Origin: Bacillus_P idriensis_A
GTDB taxonomy: Bacteria > Bacillota > Bacilli > Bacillales > Bacillaceae
Length of the DNA stretch: 64,000 nucleotides
Direction of reading: 5' to 3'
Assembly: GCF_050483325.1 (NCBI RefSeq)
Contig: NZ_JBCMYF010000024.1
Span: 86,589-150,588 of the forward strand
A program made the position numbers and the translations under genes. The stretch's first letter is position 1; each line of letters starts with the position of its first letter. Below are positions 51,789 through 59,918 of the stretch, piece after piece. The notes below the pieces were generated by a model that made no database searches, was not told the origin of the DNA, and saw nothing but the letters and a program-made list of their open reading frames with translations.

Positions 51789-53544
51789 TTATCAGCTTCC
51801 TCTTTTCTTGAAGAAGTCTGCTGTACTCGGCATCGAGAATCGCATAAGAAGGATCTTCTCTGCTTATGACACTGAGTTTGCTTAACACAGCTGTCAGCTG
51901 ATGATCAATTTTAAGCAGCTCTTTTTCAATATCGGTTTCATTCCATTCCATTCTGCCTCTTGATAAATAGTCATCAAGCTTCATTTCAACTCTTCTTACG
52001 ATCGCATCTTCAAATACGAGAAGCTTATCACACAATTTGTTCATAAAATACTGATCGTGAGACACAATGATGATGGTCCCCTCAAACTCATCAAGCGTCT
52101 CCTCTAGCTGTTCGCGGCTCGGGAGGTCCAGGTGGTTTGTCGGCTCATCAAGGATGAGAACATCGTATTCTTTCAGGATCATCGACACAAGCTTCACCCT
52201 TGTGCGTTCGCCGAGGCTGAGTGAACCAATTGCCTGCTTAATCTTATCCTCAGTCAGTCCCATGTTTGCGAAAGTGGTCCGCGCTCTTAAAATCTGTTCC
52301 CTATCATGAAGATCCAGAGCTTCAAGAACGGTTGCATCTTCCGTTAAATCATTTACGTCCTGACTTAAATAGGCGATTTTCATCGTTTCGCTTTTCCACA
52401 GCTCGCCTCCGCTCACGTCTTCTAAGCCCTGAATCATCCGAATGAGCGTCGATTTGCCGGCTCCATTTTTCCCGATAATCCCCACTCTTTCTCCTTGCTT
52501 AATATAAAAATGACTTTCCTTAATCAGGGAAAGCTCCCCAAACGTTTTTTCAAGCCCTTTTGCTTCAAGTACACGCTTGCCTCTTTTTCCGCTTGAATCG
52601 AACTGAAACAGAACTTTAGCTTCTTCCTGCGGTTTTTCTTTTTTATTCTTTTCAAGTTCAGCCGTTAATCGCTTCATCTTAGAACGGACCTGAATATCCA
52701 TTTTTTTCGCTTTTACCCGGTTGTATTCTTTAAATCCCATCTGTTTTCGTTCAGAAGGACTGCCCTGTTTGGTGGATTCCCGGTGGGCTTTTTCTGACCA
52801 GTTCTTTAAATTCTCCATTTGACCTTCAATTTTCGCTTTATAGCGCTGCTGCACTTCATACTGATGCTTTTGTTCTTCTGCCAGTCTTTTCTTTTCGTTT
52901 CTGTATGCCGTGTAATTCCCTGTGAACTCCTTAATCTTCTTATTTTCCAATTCAAAAATATGCGATACAGTCCTGTCAAGAAAGTAACGGTCATGTGAAA
53001 TAATCAGCACAGCTCCTGTAAAGGTCCTCAGCTGATCTGCAAGCCATTCTATTCCATGGTAGTCCAGATGATTGGTCGGTTCATCGAGAATCAGCAGATC
53101 GGGGGTTGTGGCCCATACATGAGCGAGTGCAAGCTTCAGCTTCTCACCGCCGCTTAAATGATGCAGCCGGTCTTCTTTCCAATTTCGCACTTTTTCAAGC
53201 CCTAATTTTTTTGTTGTTTCAAAGATTCTCTCAAAGCTTTGATCTTCTAAGACCCCTTTAAAATCATGGACTGTGTAATCAACTGACTGCAGCAGATATC
53301 CAATTTTCAGGTCTTTTTTTCTTGTAATGCTACCTTCATCAGGAAGAAGCTTCCCAAAAATCAGATTGGCAAGCGTCGTCTTGCCTGCCCCGTTGTAGCC
53401 GACTAATCCCGCACAATCTTCTTGTTTCAGTTCAAACTGTATGTTTTCAAGAATGACTTGATCTCCATATTGTTTTTTAACATCTTTCACATTAAGGATT
53501 GTATTTGCATGCCGCTGTTTTACTAATCTTTCATTTTTAGCCAT
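51784..53544 (-). CDS. ABC-F ribosomal protection protein (VmlR/Vga-like)
   Basis: 586 residues with two ABC cassettes: Walker A GYNGAGKTT and GKNGAGKST, signatures LSGGEKLKL and LSLGERTRV, Walker B LLILDEPTNHLD and VLILDEPTNHLD. Between them is a long antibiotic-resistance-type linker (NLKNWSEKAHRESTKQ...GFKEYNRVKAKKMD) that matches VmlR of B. subtilis; a C-terminal helical extension is present. Such proteins displace pleuromutilin, lincosamide and streptogramin A from the ribosome. The ATG at 53544 follows GGGAGG. The long leader with uORF and attenuator supports drug-inducible control. Which drugs is not readable from sequence. Confidence 0.88.
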   Translation of the reverse strand: MAKNERLVKQRHANTILNVKDVKKQYGDQVILENIQFELKQEDCAGLVGYNGAGKTTLANLIFGKLLPDEGSITRKKDLKIGYLLQSVDYTVHDFKGVLEDQSFERIFETTKKLGLEKVRNWKEDRLHHLSGGEKLKLALAHVWATTPDLLILDEPTNHLDYHGIEWLADQLRTFTGAVLIISHDRYFLDRTVSHIFELENKKIKEFTGNYTAYRNEKKRLAEEQKHQYEVQQRYKAKIEGQMENLKNWSEKAHRESTKQGSPSERKQMGFKEYNRVKAKKMDIQVRSKMKRLTAELEKNKKEKPQEEAKVLFQFDSSGKRGKRVLEAKGLEKTFGELSLIKESHFYIKQGERVGIIGKNGAGKSTLIRMIQGLEDVSGGELWKSETMKIAYLSQDVNDLTEDATVLEALDLHDREQILRARTTFANMGLTEDKIKQAIGSLSLGERTRVKLVSMILKEYDVLILDEPTNHLDLPSREQLEETLDEFEGTIIIVSHDQYFMNKLCDKLLVFEDAIVRRVEMKLDDYLSRGRMEWNETDIEKELLKIDHQLTAVLSKLSVISREDPSYAILDAEYSRLLQEKRKLIR

Positions 53545-53574
53545 AAAAAAACCTCCCAAGTTTGCCTAGAGAGG
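53545..53574 (-). terminator. Attenuator hairpin covering the ABC-F ribosome site
   Basis: CCTCTC-11-GGGAGG stem followed by T7 and then directly the ATG. The 3-prime arm is the Shine-Dalgarno, so the hairpin can end transcription and hide the site. CCTAGAGA (minus strand, 53683-53690) near the leader start is the exact complement of TCTCTAGG (53565-53572) in the left arm and could act as antiterminator. Confidence 0.75.
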
Positions 53575-53641
53575 ATTTCAACCATATGTAATAAACGGAA
53601 TACCCGCCAAAAAATGCAGAAAGATGCATAGATTAGGGGAT

Positions 53642-53677
53642 TCAGCTGGAAATGGTATGAAAAATGAGCGCACTCAT
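53642..53677 (-). CDS. Leader peptide (uORF) of the ABC-F gene
   Basis: An 11-codon frame, MSALIFHTISS, inside the leader about 100 bases before the ABC-F start. The ribosome site is weak (AATAGG adjacent to the ATG). It lies immediately after the putative antiterminator strand, the usual place for a ribosome-stalling peptide. Confidence 0.5.
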   Translation of the reverse strand: MSALIFHTISS

Positions 53678-53784
53678 CCTATTCTCTAGGTCTCGTTTTT
53701 TTGCTTATTCAAAAAACGTTTAGAAAATAAGATTAGTTCCACATGTCTCCAGTACCTTTTCCTTTCCAATATTAGAATGATATT

Positions 53785-53814
53785 AGTATATGATAACAAA
53801 ACAAAATCTGTCAA
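53785..53814 (-). promoter_or_regulatory. Promoter of the ABC-F gene
   Basis: Perfect TTGACA (53809-53814), 18 bases, TATACT (53785-53790) on the minus strand. It predicts a leader of about 230 bases. Confidence 0.8.
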
Positions 53815-53830
53815 CCGCATTTGTAAGCAG

Positions 53831-54712
53831 TTACATCATGGATTCGTATAGTCCCGCGAGTTGAAGATTCTCTTCAAAACAGGAAGCCCCGTCCTCCAGA
53901 CACCAGCATGCACTCAGCACAGCCTGACAAAAGCCCCAGCCAATCATACGGCTTCTGTCCAAACCTAATTCTTTTGTAAACTGCTCAATTCTTTTTTCAA
54001 GCACATCCCGGGGATTTTTTTTATCAAACAAATAATTTTTACTGAAGCTTGAAACTTCAAATTCAGCTTCACCTATAACCCCCTTTGGATCTATCGCCAT
54101 CCAGTCCCCGCCCTTTTTCAAAATATTATCCTGATGGAGGTCGCCATGCAATAAAATTGGTTTAGAAATGGTGTTTATTAATTGCTCAGAAAGAACCTCA
54201 GCCTTATGTATAAATTTTTCGTCTATCCTATTTTGCTCTACCCTTCCTAAGCCAGACATCCAAGCTGACAAGTGGGGAAAAGGATGGCTGCCTTCATACG
54301 GATGCCAAATACTCTTCATAACAAAAGAAGCAGCTAAAACAGCTTTTTCATCACTTTCAACTTCTGAAAGCATGGTGCCCGGCTTTATTTTTTCCAAAAT
54401 TAAGAGGCCGTCAACTATATGATCATCAATCAGTTTAACCATGCCGCTGCCCCTTCCCAGTACCTTTAATGCAATGCTCTCAGCAATCAAATCTTTATGG
54501 TTGGGGAGCCCGATTTTAACAACCGCCTCTTCGCCATTGGCATTAATAGCCTGTGCTACATAGTGATACGACAATTTATAAGGATCGCTTATTTTCAGGC
54601 CGTATTTCTGCTCGCATCTGTCAATAATGGAAGGAAGTTCACGGAGCCAGTCTTTCCCTTTATCTCCATGGACTCCGATAACCGTTTGTTTAAACTTACT
54701 TGGAAGGTTCAT
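53831..54712 (-). CDS. APH(6)/hydroxyurea-type antibiotic kinase-like protein
   Basis: 293 residues of the aminoglycoside/hydroxyurea kinase family (StrB-like). Catalytic loop LLHGDLHQDNIL (about 188-199) and metal motif MAIDPKGVIGEAEFE (about 206-220) are intact; the N-terminal lobe has EAVVKIGLPNHKDLIAES. Known members phosphorylate streptomycin at the 6-hydroxyl. It overlaps the acyl-CoA dehydrogenase gene by four bases and is followed by the ABC-F promoter. Whether it confers resistance is not known; many chromosomal homologues are uncharacterised. Confidence 0.85.
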   Translation of the reverse strand: MNLPSKFKQTVIGVHGDKGKDWLRELPSIIDRCEQKYGLKISDPYKLSYHYVAQAINANGEEAVVKIGLPNHKDLIAESIALKVLGRGSGMVKLIDDHIVDGLLILEKIKPGTMLSEVESDEKAVLAASFVMKSIWHPYEGSHPFPHLSAWMSGLGRVEQNRIDEKFIHKAEVLSEQLINTISKPILLHGDLHQDNILKKGGDWMAIDPKGVIGEAEFEVSSFSKNYLFDKKNPRDVLEKRIEQFTKELGLDRSRMIGWGFCQAVLSACWCLEDGASCFEENLQLAGLYESMM

Positions 54713-55881
54713 TTTCCCTCTCCCTCACTAAAAGCCTGATCTGCAAGGATGCCATACGTAATTTCATCTGCCGGCGGATTGTGGAGCCCCGCTCTTACAT
54801 CTCTGTAATACCTTTGGAGAGGAAGGGAATTAAAGATACTTTGTCCGCCAACTACACGCATCGCAAGATCGACCACCTCGACTGCTGTATTTGTAGCAAC
54901 TGTCTTGGCAGCTGCGAGCTCAGCTGCGAGATTAGTTCGTTTGTTTGGAGCAGTGTCCCATTTTTCAGCTGTTCCATACAATAGGTGCCTTGCAGTCAGA
55001 AGCGACAGGTCCATGTTTGCAATCTTTCTTCTCACTTCAGGCAGATCCTTAATTGGATGATTTAAACTGTTTGGCTGATGTTTTTTTGCAAATTCGACAG
55101 CAAAATTCCTCGCTGCTATGGCAATTCCCAAATAACATGCAGGTATATGAAGCAGCCAGCCTTGCGGAGGCGCTCCTTTAGAAGGTTTCGTTTTCAAACC
55201 TGTCATCGCTTCTAGTTCAATTTCTACATTTTCAAGAATTAAATCATCGCTTCTTGTTCCTCTCATTCCAAGCGTGTTCCATGTTTCTTCAATGGATAGC
55301 CCAGAAGATTCCTTTGGAATAATAAATTCCCCTACTTCTAAAGTTTCCTCAATCGTTGCAGTGATCAGGAAATAATCAAGTGCAGGAGCAAGGGATGTGA
55401 ATATTTTCTTGCCGTTAATGATCCACTTATCCCCGCTCCGCTTTGCTGTCGTTTCAGGCTTGCCGCCTCTTGCTGGACTTCCTCCATTCGGTTCAGAAGC
55501 AGCGCTGTTCAGCAATTTGTCGAACTGTATGATTTCTCGGGAAATCCGGGCATATGTTTTTTCATCCCATTTTTCCGTTTCTCTAATGTTCATGAGGATC
55601 CCAAGATGCCAGCCAAGTGATAATGCCGTTGCTCCGTCTCCTTGTGCCAGCTTTTCCTGTATTAACACAAATTCATAAAGAGACAGATTGTCTCCGCCAT
55701 ATTTTACAGGGATTGATAATTTCAAGTATCCTGCTCTTTTTAAATCACGAAAATTTTGAAAAGGAAAAAGAGCCTCCCGATCATAATAATCTGCCCGCTC
55801 AGAAAATTTCTCTGCAAGCTCAGAAGCTGTTTCCAACAATGCTTTTTGCCGGTCTGTTTTGATGAATTGCTGATCAAGCAC
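54709..55881 (-). CDS. Acyl-CoA dehydrogenase-family protein
   Basis: About 390 residues. ACAD fold: N-terminal helical part, the FAD/substrate beta domain (NSAASEPNGGSPARGG, WIINGKKIFTS), LGMRGTRSDDLILENVEI, and C-terminal helices with MRVVGGQSIFNSLPLQRYYRDVRAGLHNPP. The ending (RDVRAGLHNPPADE) in place of the usual YEGT base points to the DszC/acyl-CoA dehydrogenase type 2 branch, which includes flavin monooxygenases. Start taken as GTG 55881 after AAGGTGGG; a GTG 6 codons upstream precedes that site. Coupled to the kinase gene downstream. Confidence 0.82.
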   Translation of the reverse strand: MLDQQFIKTDRQKALLETASELAEKFSERADYYDREALFPFQNFRDLKRAGYLKLSIPVKYGGDNLSLYEFVLIQEKLAQGDGATALSLGWHLGILMNIRETEKWDEKTYARISREIIQFDKLLNSAASEPNGGSPARGGKPETTAKRSGDKWIINGKKIFTSLAPALDYFLITATIEETLEVGEFIIPKESSGLSIEETWNTLGMRGTRSDDLILENVEIELEAMTGLKTKPSKGAPPQGWLLHIPACYLGIAIAARNFAVEFAKKHQPNSLNHPIKDLPEVRRKIANMDLSLLTARHLLYGTAEKWDTAPNKRTNLAAELAAAKTVATNTAVEVVDLAMRVVGGQSIFNSLPLQRYYRDVRAGLHNPPADEITYGILADQAFSEGEGK

Positions 55882-55997
55882 GATCCCACCTTCTTTCACC
55901 TTATATTCTATCTTTTCTCGCCAATTTGATAAAGTATTCCGATCTGATAGCTGTTTGTATATAGAATACTCAGTCTTTTTTATTTCCTAATGTTAGC

Positions 55998-56017
55998 AGT
56001 TCTGATAAAATAGAACT
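55998..56017. promoter_or_regulatory. Palindrome over the ampS promoter
   Basis: AGTTCT-N8-AGAACT encloses the candidate -10 TAAAAT (56006-56011), about 30 bases before ampS. Possible operator. Confidence 0.35.
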
Positions 56018-56042
56018 AATTCTGGTTAAAGGAGAGAAACGA

Positions 56043-57272
56043 ATGACTTCTTTTCAAAAAAATCTCGAAAAATATGCAGAGCTTGCTGTTAAGGTTGGCG
56101 TAAATATTCAAAAAGGACAAACTCTTGTCATCAACGCTTCACTTGATGCAGCTGAATTTGTTCGCTTAGTTGTAAGAAATGCCTATGAAACAGGTGCAAA
56201 ACATGTGCAGGTAGACTGGAATGACGATGACGTAACCCGTACTAGGTTTGAGCTTGCGCCGCAAGAAGCGTTTGAGGAATTTCCTGAGTGGCGTGCAAAG
56301 GGTCTTGAAGCGCTTGCCGAAAATGGTGCTGCCTTCATGTCGATCGTTTCATCATCCCCTGATTTACTAAAAGGGATCGATTCAAAGAGAATCGCAGCCA
56401 GTTCTAAAGCTGCAGGCACTGCTTTATCTACATACAGAAATTATGTTCAGGCAGACAAAGTAAGCTGGTCTGTAATCGCGGTTCCATCTGAAAAATGGGC
56501 TGCAAAAGTATTCCCTGAAGCAGGCGGAAATGCAGTTGAACAGCTTTGGGACGCAATCTTCAAAGCAACCCGCACAGATCTTGAAGATCCTGTGGCTGCT
56601 TGGAAAGAACATGATCAATCCCTGAACAGCAAGGTAGATTATTTAAACGGCAAGAAGTACAAAAAGCTTCATTATCGCGCAGAGGGTACGGATTTAACGA
56701 TTGAACTTCCTGAAAAACATCTATGGATCGGTGCAGGAAGCGTCAATGAACAAGGAAATGAATTTATGGCCAATATGCCGACAGAAGAAGTGTTCACGGT
56801 GCCTGCAAAAGAAGGCGTTAACGGAGTTGCAGCAAGCACAAAGCCTCTCAGCTACGGCGGTAACCTCATTGACAAGTTTTCGCTTACTTTTGAAAACGGC
56901 CGGATCACAGATGTAAAGGCAGAAGAAGGCGAAGAAATATTAAAAGAGCTAGTAGCAACAGATGAGGGCTCCCATTACTTAGGAGAAGTGGCGCTTGTTC
57001 CGCACGATTCACCTATTTCGATGTCTGATGTTTTATTCTACAATACGCTTTTTGATGAAAATGCATCCAATCACTTGGCAATCGGCAATGCTTATGCTTT
57101 CTGCATTGAAGGCGGAAAGAAAATGTCCCGCGAGGAATTGGAGAAAAACGGAGTCAATTCAAGCATCACACATGTTGACTTTATGATTGGTTCTGCTGAA
57201 ATGGACATTGACGGGATCCTCGAAGACGGCACGAGCGAGCCGCTGTTTAGAAAAGGCACTTGGGCCATTTAA
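56043..57272 (+). CDS. ampS: Aminopeptidase AmpS (M29 family)
   Basis: 409 residues, M29 thermophilic aminopeptidase family, two-metal enzyme that trims N-terminal residues from peptides in the cytosol. Landmarks: N-terminal KGQTLVINASLDAAEFVRLV, the conserved GTDLTIELPEKHLWIGAG, NMPTEEVFTVP, LGEVALVPHDSPIS and the C-terminal SITHVDFMIGSAEMDIDG, with metal-binding Glu and His residues in these blocks. Order beside ykpA/ykpB and mreBH matches B. subtilis ampS. AAAGGAGAG upstream. Confidence 0.95.
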   Translation: MTSFQKNLEKYAELAVKVGVNIQKGQTLVINASLDAAEFVRLVVRNAYETGAKHVQVDWNDDDVTRTRFELAPQEAFEEFPEWRAKGLEALAENGAAFMSIVSSSPDLLKGIDSKRIAASSKAAGTALSTYRNYVQADKVSWSVIAVPSEKWAAKVFPEAGGNAVEQLWDAIFKATRTDLEDPVAAWKEHDQSLNSKVDYLNGKKYKKLHYRAEGTDLTIELPEKHLWIGAGSVNEQGNEFMANMPTEEVFTVPAKEGVNGVAASTKPLSYGGNLIDKFSLTFENGRITDVKAEEGEEILKELVATDEGSHYLGEVALVPHDSPISMSDVLFYNTLFDENASNHLAIGNAYAFCIEGGKKMSREELEKNGVNSSITHVDFMIGSAEMDIDGILEDGTSEPLFRKGTWAI

Positions 57273-57286
57273 GCTGAAAAATCAAA

Positions 57287-57317
57287 AAACCGCCTGGATT
57301 TTAACTCCAGGCGGTTT
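57287..57317. terminator. Bidirectional terminator between ampS and degV
   Basis: AAACCGCCTGGA / TCCAGGCGGTTT stem, 7-base loop, between convergent genes. Confidence 0.93.
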
Positions 57318-57321
57318 CTAT

Positions 57322-58179
57322 TTATTTCTCTGACGGTTTCTTTTCAAACCACATCAGTCCGATTGTTCCTTCTCCAACATGAGCGGAAATCACAGGACTT
57401 AATTCTCCGATTTCAATGTCCATTGACGGGTCGATTTGTGAAAGTCTTTCCTTCCACTCACCCGCTTTTTCAAAGAGATTGCTGTGAATGACAGCTACTC
57501 CATAAACACCCTTTTCTGTATAGGATGCTTTAAAAAGTTCGAATATGCGGTTTTCAGCTTTTTTGGTCGTTCTTACTTTTTCAAGCTGAACTAATTCACC
57601 ATTCTGAAACTCAATAATCGGGCGAATTTGCAGCAAATTGCCAATTACCATCCCAACGCCTGAGACACGTCCCCCTTTGTGAAGCTGCTCAAGGCTGCCA
57701 ATCAAGTTAAGTCCTCTTACCCGCTCGGGGAGGTCCTGCAAATGTTCGGCTATTTCTTTGCCAGTATACCCTTCCCGGTCCATGCGGGCCCCCTCAAGCA
57801 TCATATATTCCTGAGCTTTTGCGCCGATTTTAGAATCAATATGAACCATATTAAACCCGGCAATCTCTGCCGCGAGCATGGAAGCATTCAGGGTGCCGCT
57901 TACTTTTGAAGTCACATGAATGGCGATTCCCATTTCGTATTCCTGTTTCAGTTTTTCATATAATTGAACGAAATCACCGACAGCAGGCTGACTTGTTGTT
58001 GGTGAAATTTTCGATGCTTTTAATTTTTCATAAAACTCTTCATTTGTCAGTTCAATGCCGTCTTTATAACAATTCCCATCAAATATGATAGAAAGCGGCA
58101 CAACATTTATCCCGTATTTTTCAGCAGTATCTTCTGAAATGCAAGAGACACTATCAGTAATCCATGCAATTTTTTTCAA
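57322..58179 (-). CDS. DegV-family fatty acid-binding protein
   Basis: About 285 residues: N-terminal IAWITDSVSCIS, VVPLSIIFDGNCYKDG, SPTTSQPAVGDF and IGAKAQEYM mark DegV. These bind fatty acids and, as FakB, present them to the kinase FakA for incorporation into phospholipid. The C-terminal part ends with a sequence around HVGEGTIGLMW. The start is TTG at 58179, nine bases from GGGGGT; a GTG nine codons upstream precedes that ribosome site. No fakA homologue is adjacent. Confidence 0.88.
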   Translation of the reverse strand: MKKIAWITDSVSCISEDTAEKYGINVVPLSIIFDGNCYKDGIELTNEEFYEKLKASKISPTTSQPAVGDFVQLYEKLKQEYEMGIAIHVTSKVSGTLNASMLAAEIAGFNMVHIDSKIGAKAQEYMMLEGARMDREGYTGKEIAEHLQDLPERVRGLNLIGSLEQLHKGGRVSGVGMVIGNLLQIRPIIEFQNGELVQLEKVRTTKKAENRIFELFKASYTEKGVYGVAVIHSNLFEKAGEWKERLSQIDPSMDIEIGELSPVISAHVGEGTIGLMWFEKKPSEK

Positions 58180-58459
58180 CGTATGTTTACCCCCAGGCGT
58201 TTTCACTAGGCTCTTTAGGAAGACATTTTATTTAAAATCTCAGTCTTGGCAAAAACAGCCTTTCATTAACACATACTACCAATTCCTACTAGATTGCTAG
58301 GAAAAGTGTCAACAGTTTTCATTCTATAGTGAACTAAAGGAATAAACAATAGAAAGATTGACATGTTCATTGAATTTTCTTATTTAAAGTTGACGATTGA
58401 CGAAAAATGCAGAATTCATGTACGATGAGACATATCAACCTGAACGGGAGAGTAAAACG
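58180..58459. other. Divergent promoter region degV / CobW gene
   Basis: Contains TTGACA for degV on the minus strand (58308-58313), an inverted repeat TTCCTA-9-TAGGAA (58282-58302), and on the plus strand TTGACG (58397-58402), 18 bases, TACGAT (58421-58426) for the CobW gene. No clear Zur box. Confidence 0.45.
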
Positions 58460-59374
58460 ATGAAATCTGTAGAAGTCTACATATTATCCGGATTTTTAGG
58501 AGCGGGTAAAACAACACTATTAAAAAACATTTTAAAACAAGAACAAGATAAAAACCGAAAAATCGCCGTCATTATGAATGAGCTCGGAAAAGTATCCATT
58601 GATTCTGACGCTGTCTCAGATGATATTCCTTTAAAAGAGCTTTTAAATGGATGTGTATGCTGCACAATGCAAGGGCAGTTAGAAGCACAGCTCCAGGGTA
58701 TGCTCTCACAATACGACCTTGATGCGATCTATATTGAAACAACAGGTGCGGCACATCCGATTGAAGTGCTTGACGCTTGTTTATCGCCTGTTTTTGCTGA
58801 AAAGCTGGCTATTGGCTCCATCGTAACGCTTGTTGACGGCGCCCGCTATCATGATCGCCGCGCCTTAAGTATTCAGCTTCAAAAGCTCCTGCAGGAACAA
58901 ATTCACCATGCGGATATTGTTCTTTTGAATAAAGTCGATAATCTCTCAGAATCAGCACAGGCATCCCTCGTCTTTGATATCCAGAACATTGCCCCTGATT
59001 CCAAAGTGCTGCTGACTCAATACGCCAATATTCGATTAAGTGATTTTCAGCATTTAGCCCGCAAGCAGCAGAAGGAGCACGAAAAAACACATGTTCATTT
59101 TGATCTTCATTTAAAGACATATGTTCACACTTTTACAGAACAAATCGATTTTGACGCTTTTGAAGATTTTTTGAGAAACATGCCTGATACAATCTACCGC
59201 ATAAAGGGCTACCTATCCTTTACACATTCGCAGGATACGTACTTGTTTCAGTATTCATACGGCATGCCGCTCTACTTAAAAGAGCCTGTTAAAATGAAAA
59301 AGACGCTTGTTTTTATCGGCGAAAATTTAGATCATGCCTTGCTGAAGGATCAGCTTGAGGCACTGCAGAAATAG
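58460..59374 (+). CDS. CobW/COG0523-family GTPase
   Basis: 304 residues: Walker A SGFLGAGKTTLL (about 9-20), the metal motif GCVCCTM (CxCC), Walker B IYIETTGAA, NKVD guanine recognition, then a CobW_C-type domain. GTP-dependent metal chaperones of this group deliver zinc, cobalt or another metal to target enzymes. Start is the ATG behind GGGAG at 58460; the frame is open 21 codons upstream. Without a Zur box nearby the metal is uncertain. Confidence 0.88.
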   Translation: MKSVEVYILSGFLGAGKTTLLKNILKQEQDKNRKIAVIMNELGKVSIDSDAVSDDIPLKELLNGCVCCTMQGQLEAQLQGMLSQYDLDAIYIETTGAAHPIEVLDACLSPVFAEKLAIGSIVTLVDGARYHDRRALSIQLQKLLQEQIHHADIVLLNKVDNLSESAQASLVFDIQNIAPDSKVLLTQYANIRLSDFQHLARKQQKEHEKTHVHFDLHLKTYVHTFTEQIDFDAFEDFLRNMPDTIYRIKGYLSFTHSQDTYLFQYSYGMPLYLKEPVKMKKTLVFIGENLDHALLKDQLEALQK

Positions 59375-59412
59375 GTTTCTTAAAATAAAATGCACTATGC
59401 AAAATAAACAGG

Positions 59413-59457
59413 AAAACGGGCAGTAAATTGCACAGCAATTTATACCCGTTTTTTTGT
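59413..59457 (+). terminator. CobW gene terminator
   Basis: AAACGGG..TAAATTGC / GCAATTTA..CCCGTTT stem with T7 after it. Confidence 0.85.
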
Positions 59458-59462
59458 TTTTT

Positions 59463-59782
59463 GTGGAATCATTCGACCCTTTTGATTCCACAAAACTCGG
59501 AAAGGCGTACAATTGTGGAATCATTCGACCCTTTTGATTCCACGAAACCATGGAGAGTGAACGATTGTGGAATCATTCGACCCCTTTGATTCCACAAAAC
59601 TCGGGAGATTGAACAATTGTGGAATCGTTCGACCTCTTTGTGTCCGCAAATCCAGGGAGTTTGGCCAATTGTGGAATCATACCACCTCATTGATTCCACA
59701 ATTCCCGGAAGTTTGACCAAGTGTGGAATCATACCACCCCTTTGATTCCACCGTAACCAGGAGTTTGGCCGATTGTGGAATC
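59463..59782. repeat. Tandem 52-bp array 2 with paired 8-bp inverted words
   Basis: GTGGAATC starts at 59463, 59515, 59567, 59619, 59671, 59723 and 59775, an exact 52-bp period. Each full unit is GTGGAATC, 13 bases (ATTCGACCCTTTT or a variant), GATTCCAC, 23 bases. The geometry is the same as in array 1 at 24968. In array 2 the 13-base segment is better conserved than in array 1. It lies between convergent genes (CobW gene and panE). Confidence 0.92.
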
Positions 59783-59847
59783 GTACACATGAAATTACTA
59801 TTTATGTACAAAAATGCACCTTTTCAATCGGTGTCAAAATGATAATA

Positions 59848-59876
59848 ACGCCCAACTTAAAAATTGGGCGTTTTCC
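59848..59876. terminator. Terminator downstream of panE
   Basis: AACGCCCAA / TTGGGCGTT stem, 7-base loop; stronger T-run on the plus strand, but placed after panE. Confidence 0.7.
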
Positions 59877-59918
59877 TAATGCTATTCACTTACTTAAGTT
59901 TAAAGCAGGTCTGTTCAT

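Noticed and set aside
59463..59782. CRISPR array or repeat-protein gene on the minus strand
   Set aside because: Filler is conserved between units, and frames reading VESKGSNDST-like repeats shift phase every unit because 52 is not divisible by three.
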